The translations under genes and the position numbers were made by a program. From Flavicella sp965243265 (GTDB lineage Bacteria > Bacteroidota > Bacteroidia > Flavobacteriales > Flavobacteriaceae), in contig CBDEUL010000007.1 of NCBI GenBank assembly GCA_965243265.1, positions 32,832 through 96,831 of the forward strand: DNA of 64,000 bases, read 5' to 3'. The notes below the pieces were generated by a model, which was not told the DNA's origin, searched no databases, and worked only from the letters and a program-made list of their open reading frames with translations. This document shows, in pieces, positions 43,763 to 53,490 of the stretch (its first letter is position 1; each line of letters opens with the position of its first letter).

Positions 43763-45508
43763 TTATTTAATATTTAATACAAATGGAAGCCTAGCTTGTA
43801 TACCTTTCAAATTAGACGTGTTCTCAAAAGTTTCAAACAACTGAGACTCTTCCATTCCTAAAGCTTTCTTTATAAAACTATATTCTGAATTTACAAAAGG
43901 GAGCTTTTTAAAAGACTCCTCTAAATCTTTTTCGTAATCTGGATAATTTTCAATTTTATAGTCTGTAATATTCGCATAAGCAGCCGCTCTTTCTATTGCT
44001 GTATCAAGCCCTCCTAATTCATCTACCAATCCGTTTTGAACAGCTTGTTTTCCTGACCAAACTCTTCCTTGAGCAATTTCATGTACTGCTTCATAACTCA
44101 TATTTCTACCACTAGCCACTTTATTTACAAAAGTTGAATAAATAGCATCTACCCCTTCTTTAGTTACCTTATAATAATCAGCTGTAATAGGTTTAAACAC
44201 ACTATAAGAAGCCCCTTTATTTGTTGCTACTTTTTCTGAACGAATACCTATATTCTCAACCAATTCACTTGCATTAGGCATAATTCCAAACACTCCTATT
44301 GATCCTGTAATTGTAGAAGGTTCTGCAACAATATAGCTTGCATTACTAGATATATAATACCCTCCTGATGCTGCTAAATTTCCCATTGATACTACTACAG
44401 GTTTTTCCTGTTTAGTTAATTCTACCTCTCTCCAAATCATATCAGAAGCTAATGCACTCCCTCCTGGCGAATTAACCCTTAAAACAATTGCTTTTACATT
44501 TTTATCTTTTTGAGCTCTACGCAATTCTTTTATAATTAATTCTGGACCTATACTATTTTCATCCCCTTTTCCATAAATAATATCTCCTTGTGCATAAATT
44601 ACTGATACTTGATTTTTTGAAATATTATAACTATCTAAATACATTGTAGTTAGATAGTTTTTTAAAGTAACTTGACGTAACTTTTTAACTCCTGTTAATT
44701 CTCTAAGTTTTTCTTCATATTCATCTTTATAAATAACCCCATCTATAAGATTATTTTTGAGTGCCAGATCAGCATTTCTCCCTTCCAAATTATCAGCAAT
44801 ACCATTCAACTTATTTATAGAAACCCCTCTATTTACAGAAATCCCTTCTAAAACACTCAACCATACAGAATGTAATAATTCACTTATTTGCGTTCTATTA
44901 GCTTTGCTCATTTCATTTTCTAAAAAAGGTTCTACAGCACTTTTATATTTCCCGTGTCGAACAACTTCCATTTTAACCCCATATTTTTTCTGAAAATCTT
45001 TAAAAAATAAAATTTCAGAAGACAAACCTTTTAAATCAACGCTTCCTAAAGGGTTTAAATACAATGAATCTGAAACAGAACTCAAATAGTATTCTTTTTG
45101 TCCATAAAAATCCTGATAAGACATCACAAATTTTCCTGACTCTTTAAATGATTTCAAGGCTCTTCTAATCTCTAAAATTTGGGCAATACCTGCTGATATC
45201 TTAGGAACTTCAATACTAATCCCTTCAATATTTTTATCATATTTAGCTTTTTCAATTACCGAAACAATAGAGTTCACACCTAACAAACCATCATCAAACC
45301 CTAACGCCTCTGCAAATAAATCTACCCCTTCTGGAGCATAATCCTTGATTTCAGAATCTAATTTAATTTTTAAAATACTCCCCTCTTTTATCAATACCTC
45401 AGAATCTTTATTTACTGATAATGTAATTCCTATAATTAGAATTAGTATTAAAAAAATTGAGATAAAAAAACCTACTACAGAGGCTAACAAATTCCTTAAA
45501 AACTTCAT
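43763..45508 (-). CDS. sppA: Signal peptide peptidase SppA, 67K type
   Basis: A 581-residue inner-membrane protease with one N-terminal transmembrane helix (about residues 8-30) and two ClpP-like domains. It degrades signal peptides left by signal peptidase. The nucleophilic serine is in VSMGNLAASGGYYIS (C-terminal domain) and the general-base lysine is expected in RHGKYKSAVEPF (N-terminal domain), as in E. coli SppA. Its gene heads the sppA-pxpABC run. Promoter at 45537-45544. Confidence 0.94.
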   Translation of the reverse strand: MKFLRNLLASVVGFFISIFLILILIIGITLSVNKDSEVLIKEGSILKIKLDSEIKDYAPEGVDLFAEALGFDDGLLGVNSIVSVIEKAKYDKNIEGISIEVPKISAGIAQILEIRRALKSFKESGKFVMSYQDFYGQKEYYLSSVSDSLYLNPLGSVDLKGLSSEILFFKDFQKKYGVKMEVVRHGKYKSAVEPFLENEMSKANRTQISELLHSVWLSVLEGISVNRGVSINKLNGIADNLEGRNADLALKNNLIDGVIYKDEYEEKLRELTGVKKLRQVTLKNYLTTMYLDSYNISKNQVSVIYAQGDIIYGKGDENSIGPELIIKELRRAQKDKNVKAIVLRVNSPGGSALASDMIWREVELTKQEKPVVVSMGNLAASGGYYISSNASYIVAEPSTITGSIGVFGIMPNASELVENIGIRSEKVATNKGASYSVFKPITADYYKVTKEGVDAIYSTFVNKVASGRNMSYEAVHEIAQGRVWSGKQAVQNGLVDELGGLDTAIERAAAYANITDYKIENYPDYEKDLEESFKKLPFVNSEYSFIKKALGMEESQLFETFENTSNLKGIQARLPFVLNIK

Positions 45509-45536
45509 TTGAAAAAACTATAAATTATTTAATAAG

Positions 45537-45544
45537 CAAATATA
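45537..45544 (-). promoter_or_regulatory. TAnnTTTG promoter of sppA-pxpABC
   Basis: The minus strand reads TATATTTG 28 nt before the sppA ATG. Confidence 0.55.
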
Positions 45545-45579
45545 AACTATTCATTTTCTATTTGTTTCTTTGCAAAACC

Positions 45580-46089
45580 ATGAATTTAAAAAATAAAGCA
45601 TACCTATCTATAGGGAGTAACCTAGGTGATAAAATAGAAAACCTACAAAACACAATTAACTTCCTACGTATTGAAGTAGGTACAGTAAAAAAAATATCAT
45701 CAATCTACGAAACTCCAGCTTGGGGGTTTGATGGAAATGATTTTTATAATATTTGTATAGAAATTGAAACTGAATTAATACCTGAAGTTTTATTAACAAC
45801 TATTTTAAACATTGAAAAAAAATTAGGTAGACAACGAAGTATTGATAAACAGTACCAAAATAGAACTGTTGATATAGATATTATTTTATATAACTCTACA
45901 ATTATTAATACTGACTCACTCATTATACCACACCCTAAATCACTTTCTAGAAACTTCGTTTTAAGACCTTTATCTGAAATCTCACCCGATAGTGTTTTTA
46001 CAAATACCAATCAAACATTTAAAGAATGTAATGATGCTTGTGATGATAAAAGCTCTGTAAGAATTGTCCCTAATAAAACACTTATTTGA
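45580..46089 (+). CDS. folK: 6-hydroxymethyl-7,8-dihydropterin pyrophosphokinase (HPPK)
   Basis: A 169-residue kinase that pyrophosphorylates hydroxymethyldihydropterin in folate synthesis. Evidence: YLSIGSNLGDKIENLQ at the N-terminus, SSIYETPAWGF and the metal-binding RTVDIDIILYN. The frame is open 6 codons upstream (45562), but the ATG at 45580 is preferred because family members start here and a TTTCTTTG promoter-like element (45566-45573) overlaps the longer version, giving a very short leader. Confidence 0.93.
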   Translation: MNLKNKAYLSIGSNLGDKIENLQNTINFLRIEVGTVKKISSIYETPAWGFDGNDFYNICIEIETELIPEVLLTTILNIEKKLGRQRSIDKQYQNRTVDIDIILYNSTIINTDSLIIPHPKSLSRNFVLRPLSEISPDSVFTNTNQTFKECNDACDDKSSVRIVPNKTLI

Positions 46090-46153
46090 ACATTTAATTT
46101 CTCAGTAAAAACAGGTACTTAGCAATAATGTTTCTTTAATTCAAAAAGAATGT

Positions 46154-46161
46154 TATTTTTG
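46154..46161 (+). promoter_or_regulatory. TAnnTTTG promoter of the TSP3/OmpA gene
   Basis: TATTTTTG lies 49 nt before the preferred ATG at 46211. Confidence 0.55.
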
Positions 46162-46210
46162 TTCTTTTAAGAATCTTTTAACATTGTTAAAATCTAATAA
46201 TCTTAAAGTT

Positions 46211-48865
46211 ATGACTTTGAAAAATCAAACTCTACAGATACTTTTATTTCTTTTAATTTCTACAGTTGCAATTGGGCAAAAAGAGTGCAAAAATCCTGAA
46301 GAAAAGGGCTCTAATCAACATGATGAAAAAACAGAAGATTACAACACATGGTCTTTGGGAGTAGGTATTAGCAACCTAATGTTAAATGGAGACATAAAAT
46401 CTTTTGGAACGGCCTCTGGAGATAACTATTTTAATTTGGGTGGGTATCTATATGCTAGTAAAATGTACAATCCTGTAGTAGGTTTTGAATTAAAATTGGA
46501 TTATTCACAACTAGGAGGTGATATTTACTCACAACCACGTGGCGGATATGATATCAAAGGAGTAAATGAAAACTTATATCCTAGTGAGCTTTTAATACTA
46601 GATGGTTCTAGATTTGGTTTTGAGTTGAACGGAATTATTAATATGACTAATCTATGGAGACTTGATGGAGGCAGATGGAATACTTCTTTTATGGCAGGGT
46701 TAGGATATCACTATTACAGTTCTAAATTAACGGTAGATTCTACAGGTGACGTTATTCCTGAGACAGTTTATGACAATGGTGCGTCTACTTTTATGAACTT
46801 TGCCTTTAGTGTTAAGTATAAAATAAACCAACGTTTTGATTTTGAATTTAGACCAGGGTTTTACTTAAACGTTGAAGATAACTTAGATGCTGCTATTTCA
46901 GACAAACAAAGCCTAGAAACATTCCTTACAGGAAGTGTTGGAGTTGTATACAAGCTTGGAAAAAATAAAAAACATGCCATTTGGGTTTCTGAAAATGACT
47001 TAACAGATGATAAATTTGAAGTTGTAGATAGTGATGGAGATGGTGTTATGGATTACCTAGATGAAGAGCCTGATACTCCAAAAGGGGCAGAAGTTTACGG
47101 TAATGGTAGGGCTATTGATACTGATAAAGATGGTGTTCCTGATTACAAAGACAAATGCCTTTTAATACCTGGACTTGAAGCCAATGATGGATGTCCTGAA
47201 GATACTGATAAAGATGGTGTTTATGATATTGATGATTTATGCCCTGAACTAAAAGGAGTCAAAGAAAATTTAGGTTGTCCTTCTGAAAGAGATTACAACT
47301 ATAACGAGAACATTGATAAAAAAGTATTTAGATTTTCTAAAAGTATTTATTTTAAAAAGAACAGCAATCAATTAAAAGGAGCTTCACATAACACGTTGAA
47401 CGAAATTGCAAATGTCATGTTACAATTTCCTAAAACTCAGTATTCTATTGATGGACACACTGATGATAGTGGATCTGCAGATTATAACTTAAAGCTTTCA
47501 AAACAAAGAGCTGTAGGGGTTAAAAGTTACTTAGAAAAAATAGGTATTAATCCTGAAAGATTACACCCAGAAGGATATGGAGAAGAAAGACCTTCAGCTG
47601 ACAATAACACAAACATAGGAAGAGACCTAAACAGAAGGGTTGAAATTCACTTTGTTCAACCTAATTCTGACCAAGGAAAAGAAATTTACAAAGATCTTGA
47701 TGGTATATACGCTAGTGTAAATGTAATTGAGCCTAATATTGTATCTATTGACCCTGATGTTGAAACAAGAGGACAAAACAAAACTACATCATCTAGCTCC
47801 AATCAAATTGACTTAACAGATAGCGACGGAGATGGTGTCCCTGATCAATTTGATCAACATCCAAATACACCTAAAGGAGTATTTGTATACGGAAATGGAG
47901 TTCCTATTGACAGTGATAAAGACGGAATTCCTGATTACAGAGATAAATGCCCTCTAAGAGCTGGTACAGTAAAGAAAAAAGGATGTCCTGACAATAAAAA
48001 AGGAAGCAAATCAAATAATGTAGATTTAAGAGATTCTGATGATGACGGTGTAATTGATTTACTAGATAAAGAACCTAACACGCCTAAAGGAGCAAGAGTA
48101 TATGGAAATGGTGTTTCTTTAGATTCAGACTATGACGATGTTCCTGATCATGTAGATGAATGTCCTTTTAAAGCTGGTAGTATTGAAAATAAAGGATGTC
48201 CTACTAATGACACATCATCAACAGGAAATAAATTAGATTCAGATGGAGATGGTGTTATAGATGAATTGGATAAAGAACCAAATACCCCTAGAGGAGCAAA
48301 AGTATACTCCAATGGGGTAGCTATAGATACTGATAATGATGGGACTCCTGACTATAAAGACAAGTGCCCTTCTGTAAAAGGTAGTACTAGCAATGCTGGG
48401 TGCCCAGAAAAAGATTCTGATAAAGATGGAGTTTCTGACGCAAATGACTTATGCCCTGACATAAAAGGTAGTTTAAAAAATAATGGTTGTCCTGAAAAAA
48501 AAATGGATAAAAAAGCCTCTTCTACTATCGATGAATTAGCTGAAAAAATAAAATTTGAACGAACAAAAAACACCTTAATACCAGAGACAAAGACTGTATT
48601 AGACCAAATAGTTGTGATTCTTAAAAACTTCCCTTCTACTAAATATGAAATAGCTGCTTATACAGATAACAAACAAAATGAAAAATACAGCTTATTCTTA
48701 TCAAAAAGAAGAGCTAGTGCAGTAAAAGAATATTTAATAGATGAAGGTATCAACAAGAAAAGATTGATTTCTGAAGGTTACGGTAATACACAACCTAAAT
48801 ACCCTAATGATGACTCAACTAAAAGTCAATTAAACAACAGGATTGAATTTTATTTAATGAAATAA
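46211..48865 (+). CDS. OmpA-family outer-membrane protein with TSP3 repeats and two OmpA domains
   Basis: An 884-residue protein with signal peptide (QTLQILLFLLISTVAIGQ). About residues 40-260 form a beta-barrel-like domain. There follow thrombospondin type 3 calcium-binding repeats (DSDGDGVMDYLDEEPDTPKG, DTDKDGVPDYKDKC), a first OmpA domain (about 360-480; IDGHTDDSGSADYNLKLSKQR), more TSP3 repeats, and a second, diverged OmpA domain at the C-terminus (AAYTDNKQNEKYSLFLSKRR). OmpA domains anchor the outer membrane to peptidoglycan. The order TSP3-OmpA-TSP3-OmpA is unusual. The ATG at 46211 starts the signal peptide; the frame opens 9 codons earlier. A paralogue lies at 56193-57816. Confidence 0.88.
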   Translation: MTLKNQTLQILLFLLISTVAIGQKECKNPEEKGSNQHDEKTEDYNTWSLGVGISNLMLNGDIKSFGTASGDNYFNLGGYLYASKMYNPVVGFELKLDYSQLGGDIYSQPRGGYDIKGVNENLYPSELLILDGSRFGFELNGIINMTNLWRLDGGRWNTSFMAGLGYHYYSSKLTVDSTGDVIPETVYDNGASTFMNFAFSVKYKINQRFDFEFRPGFYLNVEDNLDAAISDKQSLETFLTGSVGVVYKLGKNKKHAIWVSENDLTDDKFEVVDSDGDGVMDYLDEEPDTPKGAEVYGNGRAIDTDKDGVPDYKDKCLLIPGLEANDGCPEDTDKDGVYDIDDLCPELKGVKENLGCPSERDYNYNENIDKKVFRFSKSIYFKKNSNQLKGASHNTLNEIANVMLQFPKTQYSIDGHTDDSGSADYNLKLSKQRAVGVKSYLEKIGINPERLHPEGYGEERPSADNNTNIGRDLNRRVEIHFVQPNSDQGKEIYKDLDGIYASVNVIEPNIVSIDPDVETRGQNKTTSSSSNQIDLTDSDGDGVPDQFDQHPNTPKGVFVYGNGVPIDSDKDGIPDYRDKCPLRAGTVKKKGCPDNKKGSKSNNVDLRDSDDDGVIDLLDKEPNTPKGARVYGNGVSLDSDYDDVPDHVDECPFKAGSIENKGCPTNDTSSTGNKLDSDGDGVIDELDKEPNTPRGAKVYSNGVAIDTDNDGTPDYKDKCPSVKGSTSNAGCPEKDSDKDGVSDANDLCPDIKGSLKNNGCPEKKMDKKASSTIDELAEKIKFERTKNTLIPETKTVLDQIVVILKNFPSTKYEIAAYTDNKQNEKYSLFLSKRRASAVKEYLIDEGINKKRLISEGYGNTQPKYPNDDSTKSQLNNRIEFYLMK

Positions 48866-48884
48866 AAGGAGAAAAACAGAAAAC

Positions 48885-48923
48885 AAAAAAAGAGCGTTAT
48901 TATTTATAACGCTCTTTTTTTAT
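48885..48923. terminator. Bidirectional terminator
   Basis: GAGCGTTAT / ATAACGCTC flanked by A7 and T7 runs between the convergent OmpA-like and transaldolase-family genes. Confidence 0.85.
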
Positions 48924-48941
48924 GAGGGTCATTTCCCCCTA

Positions 48942-49595
48942 CTAATTTCCTTTTTTAAAATCTGCCAAAAATTTAGCCAAACCAATATCTGTCAAAGGGT
49001 GTTTTAATAGCCCCTCAATAGAACTCAAAGGTCCAGTCATTACATCTGCTCCTATTTTAGCACAATTCATTACATGCATTGTATGCCTTACTGAAGCTGC
49101 TAATATCTCTGTCTGAAAACCATAATTATCGTAAATATGTCTTATTTCTTCAATAAGCCCTAATCCGTCAGTTGAAATATCATCCAAACGACCTATAAAT
49201 GGAGATACATATGTAGCTCCTGCTTTTGCCGCCAATAAAGCTTGCCCTGCGGAAAACACTAAAGTTACGTTGGTCTTAATCCCTTTTGAAGAAAAATATT
49301 TACAAGCCTTAACCCCATCTTTAATCATTGGTAGCTTTATTACAATTTGTGGGTTCAATGCCGCTAACTTCTCCCCTTCAGCAACCATACCTTCAAAATC
49401 TGTAGAAATTACTTCAGCACTAACATCTCCATCAACAAGTTCACAAATAGACTTGTAATGATTTAATATATTTTCAGCTCCAGTTATTCCTTCTTTAGCC
49501 ATTAAAGATGGATTTGTAGTCACTCCATCCAACACCCCTAAATCTTGAGCCTCCTTAATTTGTTGTAAATTTGCTGTATCGATAAAAAATTTCAT
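48942..49595 (-). CDS. fsa: Transaldolase-family protein (fructose-6-phosphate aldolase type)
   Basis: A 217-residue single-domain TIM barrel of the TalC/FSA group. It begins MKFFIDTANLQQIKEAQDLG and has DGVTTNPSLMAKEG, the Schiff-base lysine in IVIKLPM, and VSPFIGRLDDIS. Members are either transaldolases or fructose-6-phosphate aldolases, and sequence alone does not separate the two; the organism may use it as its transaldolase. Promoter at 49626-49633. Confidence 0.9.
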   Translation of the reverse strand: MKFFIDTANLQQIKEAQDLGVLDGVTTNPSLMAKEGITGAENILNHYKSICELVDGDVSAEVISTDFEGMVAEGEKLAALNPQIVIKLPMIKDGVKACKYFSSKGIKTNVTLVFSAGQALLAAKAGATYVSPFIGRLDDISTDGLGLIEEIRHIYDNYGFQTEILAASVRHTMHVMNCAKIGADVMTGPLSSIEGLLKHPLTDIGLAKFLADFKKGN

Positions 49596-49625
49596 ATTCC
49601 TTTATTAAATATTAATGTTATAAAC

Positions 49626-49633
49626 CAAAGTTA
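49626..49633 (-). promoter_or_regulatory. TAnnTTTG promoter of fsa
   Basis: The minus strand reads TAACTTTG, 30 nt before the ATG. Confidence 0.5.
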
Positions 49634-49671
49634 GTTTATTTATATAAGAAATAGGAAAATAATAGGCATAA

Positions 49672-49772
49672 AAAAAGGCAAGCTACCTACATCACACTGC
49701 TACAACCTTGTACCCTTGCTGCGTTCCCACCCTGGGGGATTCCAAAGGAGCTAGTTGTGTAGGACTTGCCGA
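49672..49772 (-). ncRNA. ffs: SRP RNA (4.5S, small bacterial type)
   Basis: The minus strand folds into one long hairpin: GGCAAG at the 5' end pairs with CTTGCC at the 3' end. The apical domain carries GTGGGAACGCAGCAAGGG, the helix 8 core bound by Ffh. A TAATTTTG promoter lies at 49775-49782 and a T-run after the 3' end acts as terminator. Length (about 100 nt) fits the small bacterial SRP RNA. Ends are approximate. Confidence 0.9.
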
Positions 49773-49774
49773 TG

Positions 49775-49782
49775 CAAAATTA
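49775..49782 (-). promoter_or_regulatory. TAnnTTTG promoter of SRP RNA
   Basis: The minus strand reads TAATTTTG directly before the predicted SRP RNA 5' end. Confidence 0.6.
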
Positions 49783-49952
49783 CAATGATTTTCCAGTTTT
49801 TCCAATGTTTTTAGCATAAAAAAACAAGATTTTTCATAAAGTTCTCTCTACTAAATATTTACCTATTTTCCTTAATTTTAAAAGTAACTCCTACCTATTT
49901 CTTATCTTATGAAATACCAATTTACAATCAAAAATACATCCTTTTCTTTATG

Positions 49953-49960
49953 TATATTTG
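49953..49960 (+). promoter_or_regulatory. TAnnTTTG promoter of truA
   Basis: TATATTTG lies inside the longest open frame, just after its ATG at 49950. This argues that translation starts further down, at the TTG at 49980. Confidence 0.5.
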
Positions 49961-49979
49961 CTACTCTAAAATTACACTT

Positions 49980-50729
49980 TTGAGATATTTCGTTGAACTT
50001 TCCTATAAAGGGACCAACTATCATGGTTGGCAAATACAACCAGATGCTATTTCTGTACAAGAAAAAGTAAATAATGCTTTCTCAAAAATTCTAAACACCC
50101 CTATTAATGTAGTTGCAGCCGGTAGAACAGACACAGGAGTACATGCTTCTCAAATGTTTGTTCATTTAGATTCAGATATAAAGCTCGATACTTCTAATTA
50201 TTTGTATAAAATAAATGCAGTACTACCTGACGATATTGTTGTATACTCTATTTTTAGAGTTGGTGATAATGCACATACAAGATTTGATGCTATTAATAGA
50301 AGTTATGAATATCATATATATCAAGGAAGAAATCCATTTAACTTAGAAACAAGTTGGCAAATTCATCATCAAGTGCTAGACATAAAAGCAATGAACAATG
50401 CAGCAAGTATTTTAAAAAATTATACATCTTTTAAATGTTTTTCTAAATCTAAAACAGATGTAAAAACATACGATTGTAATATTGTAAATGCTGAATGGAA
50501 GCAACAAAACAATACAATTACCTTCTATATAACAGCCAATCGATTTTTAAGAAATATGGTAAGAGCTATAGTTGGTACCCTTGTCGAAATTGGCCTTGGT
50601 AAAAAAAACAAACAAGATTTTGTAAAAATCATTGAAAGTCAAAATAGAAGTAACGCAGGCTCCTCTGCCCCTGCTAAAGGATTATTTTTAACAAAAGTAG
50701 AATACCCAGAAACAATAATCTATGAATAA
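49980..50729 (+). CDS. truA: tRNA pseudouridine(38-40) synthase TruA
   Basis: A 249-residue pseudouridine synthase that modifies positions 38-40 of the tRNA anticodon stem. Evidence: RYFVELSYKGTNYHGWQIQP, the catalytic aspartate in AAGRTDTGVHASQMFVHLD and the C-terminal FLRNMVRAIVGTLVEIGLG. The open frame begins at an ATG at 49950, but the conserved protein begins at RYFVEL, just after a TTG (49980), and a TATATTTG promoter covers the ATG. A TTG start is therefore preferred. It overlaps the next gene by 8 nt. Confidence 0.92.
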   Translation: MRYFVELSYKGTNYHGWQIQPDAISVQEKVNNAFSKILNTPINVVAAGRTDTGVHASQMFVHLDSDIKLDTSNYLYKINAVLPDDIVVYSIFRVGDNAHTRFDAINRSYEYHIYQGRNPFNLETSWQIHHQVLDIKAMNNAASILKNYTSFKCFSKSKTDVKTYDCNIVNAEWKQQNNTITFYITANRFLRNMVRAIVGTLVEIGLGKKNKQDFVKIIESQNRSNAGSSAPAKGLFLTKVEYPETIIYE

Positions 50730-52494
50730 AACAAATGTATTTGATATAAAAGTTTTTAAACGTCTGATGAGCTTTGCCCAAAAGTATCGTCTTCATTTTG
50801 TTTTTTCTTCTCTAGCCGCTATATTATTAGCTTTTACTTCTGCAATTCGACCTTATTTAATTATAAATACCGTCGATGAATATATCAAAATAAAAGATTC
50901 TGAAGGACTGCTTTACTATACCCTATTTATACTATCAGCCTTAATTATAGAAGTATTACTGCAGTTATTTTTTATCTACACTGCCAACTGGCTAGGACAA
51001 CATATTATTAAAGATATACGCACAAAATTATTTGAACATATTTTAAAGTTCAAAATGTCTTACTTTGATAACTCATCTGTAGGTAAAATGGTTACTCGAG
51101 TAGTTACAGATGTTGAAACCATTGCTCAATTTTTTGGACAAGGACTTTTTATGATTATTAGTGACCTACTAAAAATGAGTGTTATTGCTATATTTATGCT
51201 ATATAAAAACTGGCAATTAGCGTTAATCTCCTTTATTGTTTTGCCTATTCTTATATATGCCACAAAAGTTTTCCAAAAAGCAATTAAAACAGCTTCACAA
51301 CAGGTACGAATACAAGTTGCCAATCTAAATGGTTTTGTACAGGAGCGCGTTACAGGTATGAAGATTGTTCAATTATTTGGACGTGAAAAATTAGAGTTTG
51401 AAAACTTTTCTCAAATAAATACAGAACATAAAAAAGCACATATTAAAACTGTTTGGTATTTCTCTATTTTCTTTCCTATTGCTGAGATACTCTCTTCCTT
51501 TGCCGTTGGGTTGTTGGTATGGTATGGTGGATTAAAAACAGCTTTTGAGGGATCTGTCAGTACTGGTGAAATCATTGGTTTTATTATGATGGCTGAAATG
51601 CTATTTAGACCACTCAGACAAATAGCCGATAAATTTACAACACTACAGATGGGGATGATTGCAGGAGACCGTGTCTTTGAAATATTAGATACTCATAAAA
51701 GTATTACTAAAGAAGGTACTGTTGAAATAACCAAATTGAATGGAAATATTCAATTTAACAATGTTAAATTTAGTTATATTGAAGGAGAAGAAATCTTGAA
51801 GGGAATCAACTTCGAAGTAGAAGCTGGGAAAACCGTTGCAATTGTTGGTGCTACAGGAGCTGGAAAATCTACTATTATCAATTTACTTAATCGTTTTTAT
51901 GAAATAGACTCCGGAACTATTAAAGTAGACAATTTAGATATTAATAAATATAAGATTACCTCTCTAAGAAAACACGTAGCGATAGTACTACAAGATGTCT
52001 TTTTGTTCTCCGATTCCATCTTAAACAATATAACATTAAAAGACTCTTCTATTACCTTAAATCAGGTTCAAGAAGCCGCTAAACAAATTGGAATTCATGA
52101 ATTTATCATGAACTTGCCCAATAATTACAACTACAACGTAAAAGAAAGAGGGAATATGTTATCATCTGGGCAGAGACAATTAATTGCCTTCTTACGCGCC
52201 TATGTTAGTAATCCCTGTATTTTAGTTCTAGATGAAGCAACGTCTTCTGTTGATTCACATTCTGAACAAATGATACAGTACGCTACTGATAAAATCACCA
52301 AAAACAGAACTTCAATTATCATTGCCCATAGATTAGCAACCATTAAAAAAGCAGATGCTATTATTGTAATGGACAAAGGTGAAATTGTAGAAAAAGGCAC
52401 ACACCAAGAATTACTTAAGAAAGAAAATGGTTTTTACAGAAATTTATATAACAAACAGTTTTCTAAGGAAAATAATCCCAAAACACTCAATTAA
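50722..52494 (+). CDS. ABC exporter, fused permease/ATPase (MsbA-like)
   Basis: A 590-residue half-transporter. The transmembrane domain covers about residues 20-320, with five to six helices. The ATPase domain has Walker A GATGAGKST (about residue 375), Q-loop IVLQDVFLFSD, signature LSSGQRQLIAFLRA, Walker B LVLDEATSSVDS and switch His in IIAHRLAT. It acts as a dimer in the inner membrane; lipid or drug export is usual for this family. It overlaps truA by 8 nt, so the two are co-transcribed, and its stop overlaps that of the convergent acyltransferase gene. Confidence 0.93.
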   Translation: MNKTNVFDIKVFKRLMSFAQKYRLHFVFSSLAAILLAFTSAIRPYLIINTVDEYIKIKDSEGLLYYTLFILSALIIEVLLQLFFIYTANWLGQHIIKDIRTKLFEHILKFKMSYFDNSSVGKMVTRVVTDVETIAQFFGQGLFMIISDLLKMSVIAIFMLYKNWQLALISFIVLPILIYATKVFQKAIKTASQQVRIQVANLNGFVQERVTGMKIVQLFGREKLEFENFSQINTEHKKAHIKTVWYFSIFFPIAEILSSFAVGLLVWYGGLKTAFEGSVSTGEIIGFIMMAEMLFRPLRQIADKFTTLQMGMIAGDRVFEILDTHKSITKEGTVEITKLNGNIQFNNVKFSYIEGEEILKGINFEVEAGKTVAIVGATGAGKSTIINLLNRFYEIDSGTIKVDNLDINKYKITSLRKHVAIVLQDVFLFSDSILNNITLKDSSITLNQVQEAAKQIGIHEFIMNLPNNYNYNVKERGNMLSSGQRQLIAFLRAYVSNPCILVLDEATSSVDSHSEQMIQYATDKITKNRTSIIIAHRLATIKKADAIIVMDKGEIVEKGTHQELLKKENGFYRNLYNKQFSKENNPKTLN

Positions 52495-53483
52495 CAAAAT
52501 AGTTGTAGCCAATTAGATTTCTTCATTATTCTTACCACTACTACAGATATCAAAATAATCAACACTGGTAACAAAAAAGATAATAAAATATTACTCTCAA
52601 AATCAAAGAGTTTACGAATAACAATCCCTATAATCAAATGTACAGCATAAATTCCTAGTGTATAATTCCCATAACTAGATAATGCCTCTAATTCGAGTAA
52701 CTTAGGCTTATTAAGCCCTATTAATAAGACTCCTACTCCCATCAAAAAAGTAGAAAAATAATAATCAGAAAAATATAATTTATATTTACTTTCAATATAA
52801 ATAACTTCCAAACAATGCCCTAAAAAACCTGACACCAATAAAAGGGTAGCCATTCTAATGTTTATTTTATTATTTGACTTTCTAATTATTCCTCCTAAAA
52901 AGAAAGGTAGTGATGAAAAAAAAATATAATTTCTTGTAGAAATCCCTAAATCCATTCCTATACCTGTAAATTTATAACTTCCTCCTAATACACCAAAAAC
53001 ATATAGAACTACAGAAATAAATAATAATATTTTTAATCTATCTACCCCAAAAAGAAAGTAAAAAATATACGTCATTAATAAACTCAGAAAGAACCATAAA
53101 TGGTAGCCCACACCACCAAACACCAACTCCTCTAATGAAATTTTATTCAACTGAATATACATATATTCTATAGCTGTGAAAAAACCTTTCGTGAATATGA
53201 ATGAAGATGTGATAAATAACACATAGAATAAATACCAAAAAATAAATAACCTAAAAATTCTTTGAAGTACCTTTCTAAATACAAAAAAAACATTCCTCGT
53301 TTTTAATAATTTATCCGTTAGAAAATAACCACTTGTAGCAAAAAAGAATGGAACTGCAAACCTAGAAATTTTACCTACCCAAAAACCTAAAGCACTAGTA
53401 TCTGAAAAAAAATGTAAAAATACAACTGCAATAATAGAAATAAAACGTAGTGACTCAACAGAACGAATCTTTTCTTTAGCCAT
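52491..53483 (-). CDS. Acyltransferase family 3 membrane protein
   Basis: A 330-residue integral membrane protein of the OafA/YrhL-type acyltransferase 3 family. It starts EKIRSVESLRFISIIAVVFLHF, with the conserved Arg and His; FAVPFFFATSGYFLTDK follows; about ten hydrophobic segments run to the C-terminus. Such enzymes O-acetylate or acylate surface glycans. It lies 7 nt downstream of cdaA, so the two are probably co-transcribed. The glycan target is unknown. Confidence 0.88.
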   Translation of the reverse strand: MAKEKIRSVESLRFISIIAVVFLHFFSDTSALGFWVGKISRFAVPFFFATSGYFLTDKLLKTRNVFFVFRKVLQRIFRLFIFWYLFYVLFITSSFIFTKGFFTAIEYMYIQLNKISLEELVFGGVGYHLWFFLSLLMTYIFYFLFGVDRLKILLFISVVLYVFGVLGGSYKFTGIGMDLGISTRNYIFFSSLPFFLGGIIRKSNNKINIRMATLLLVSGFLGHCLEVIYIESKYKLYFSDYYFSTFLMGVGVLLIGLNKPKLLELEALSSYGNYTLGIYAVHLIIGIVIRKLFDFESNILLSFLLPVLIILISVVVVRIMKKSNWLQLFC

Positions 53484-53490
53484 CTTTTTA

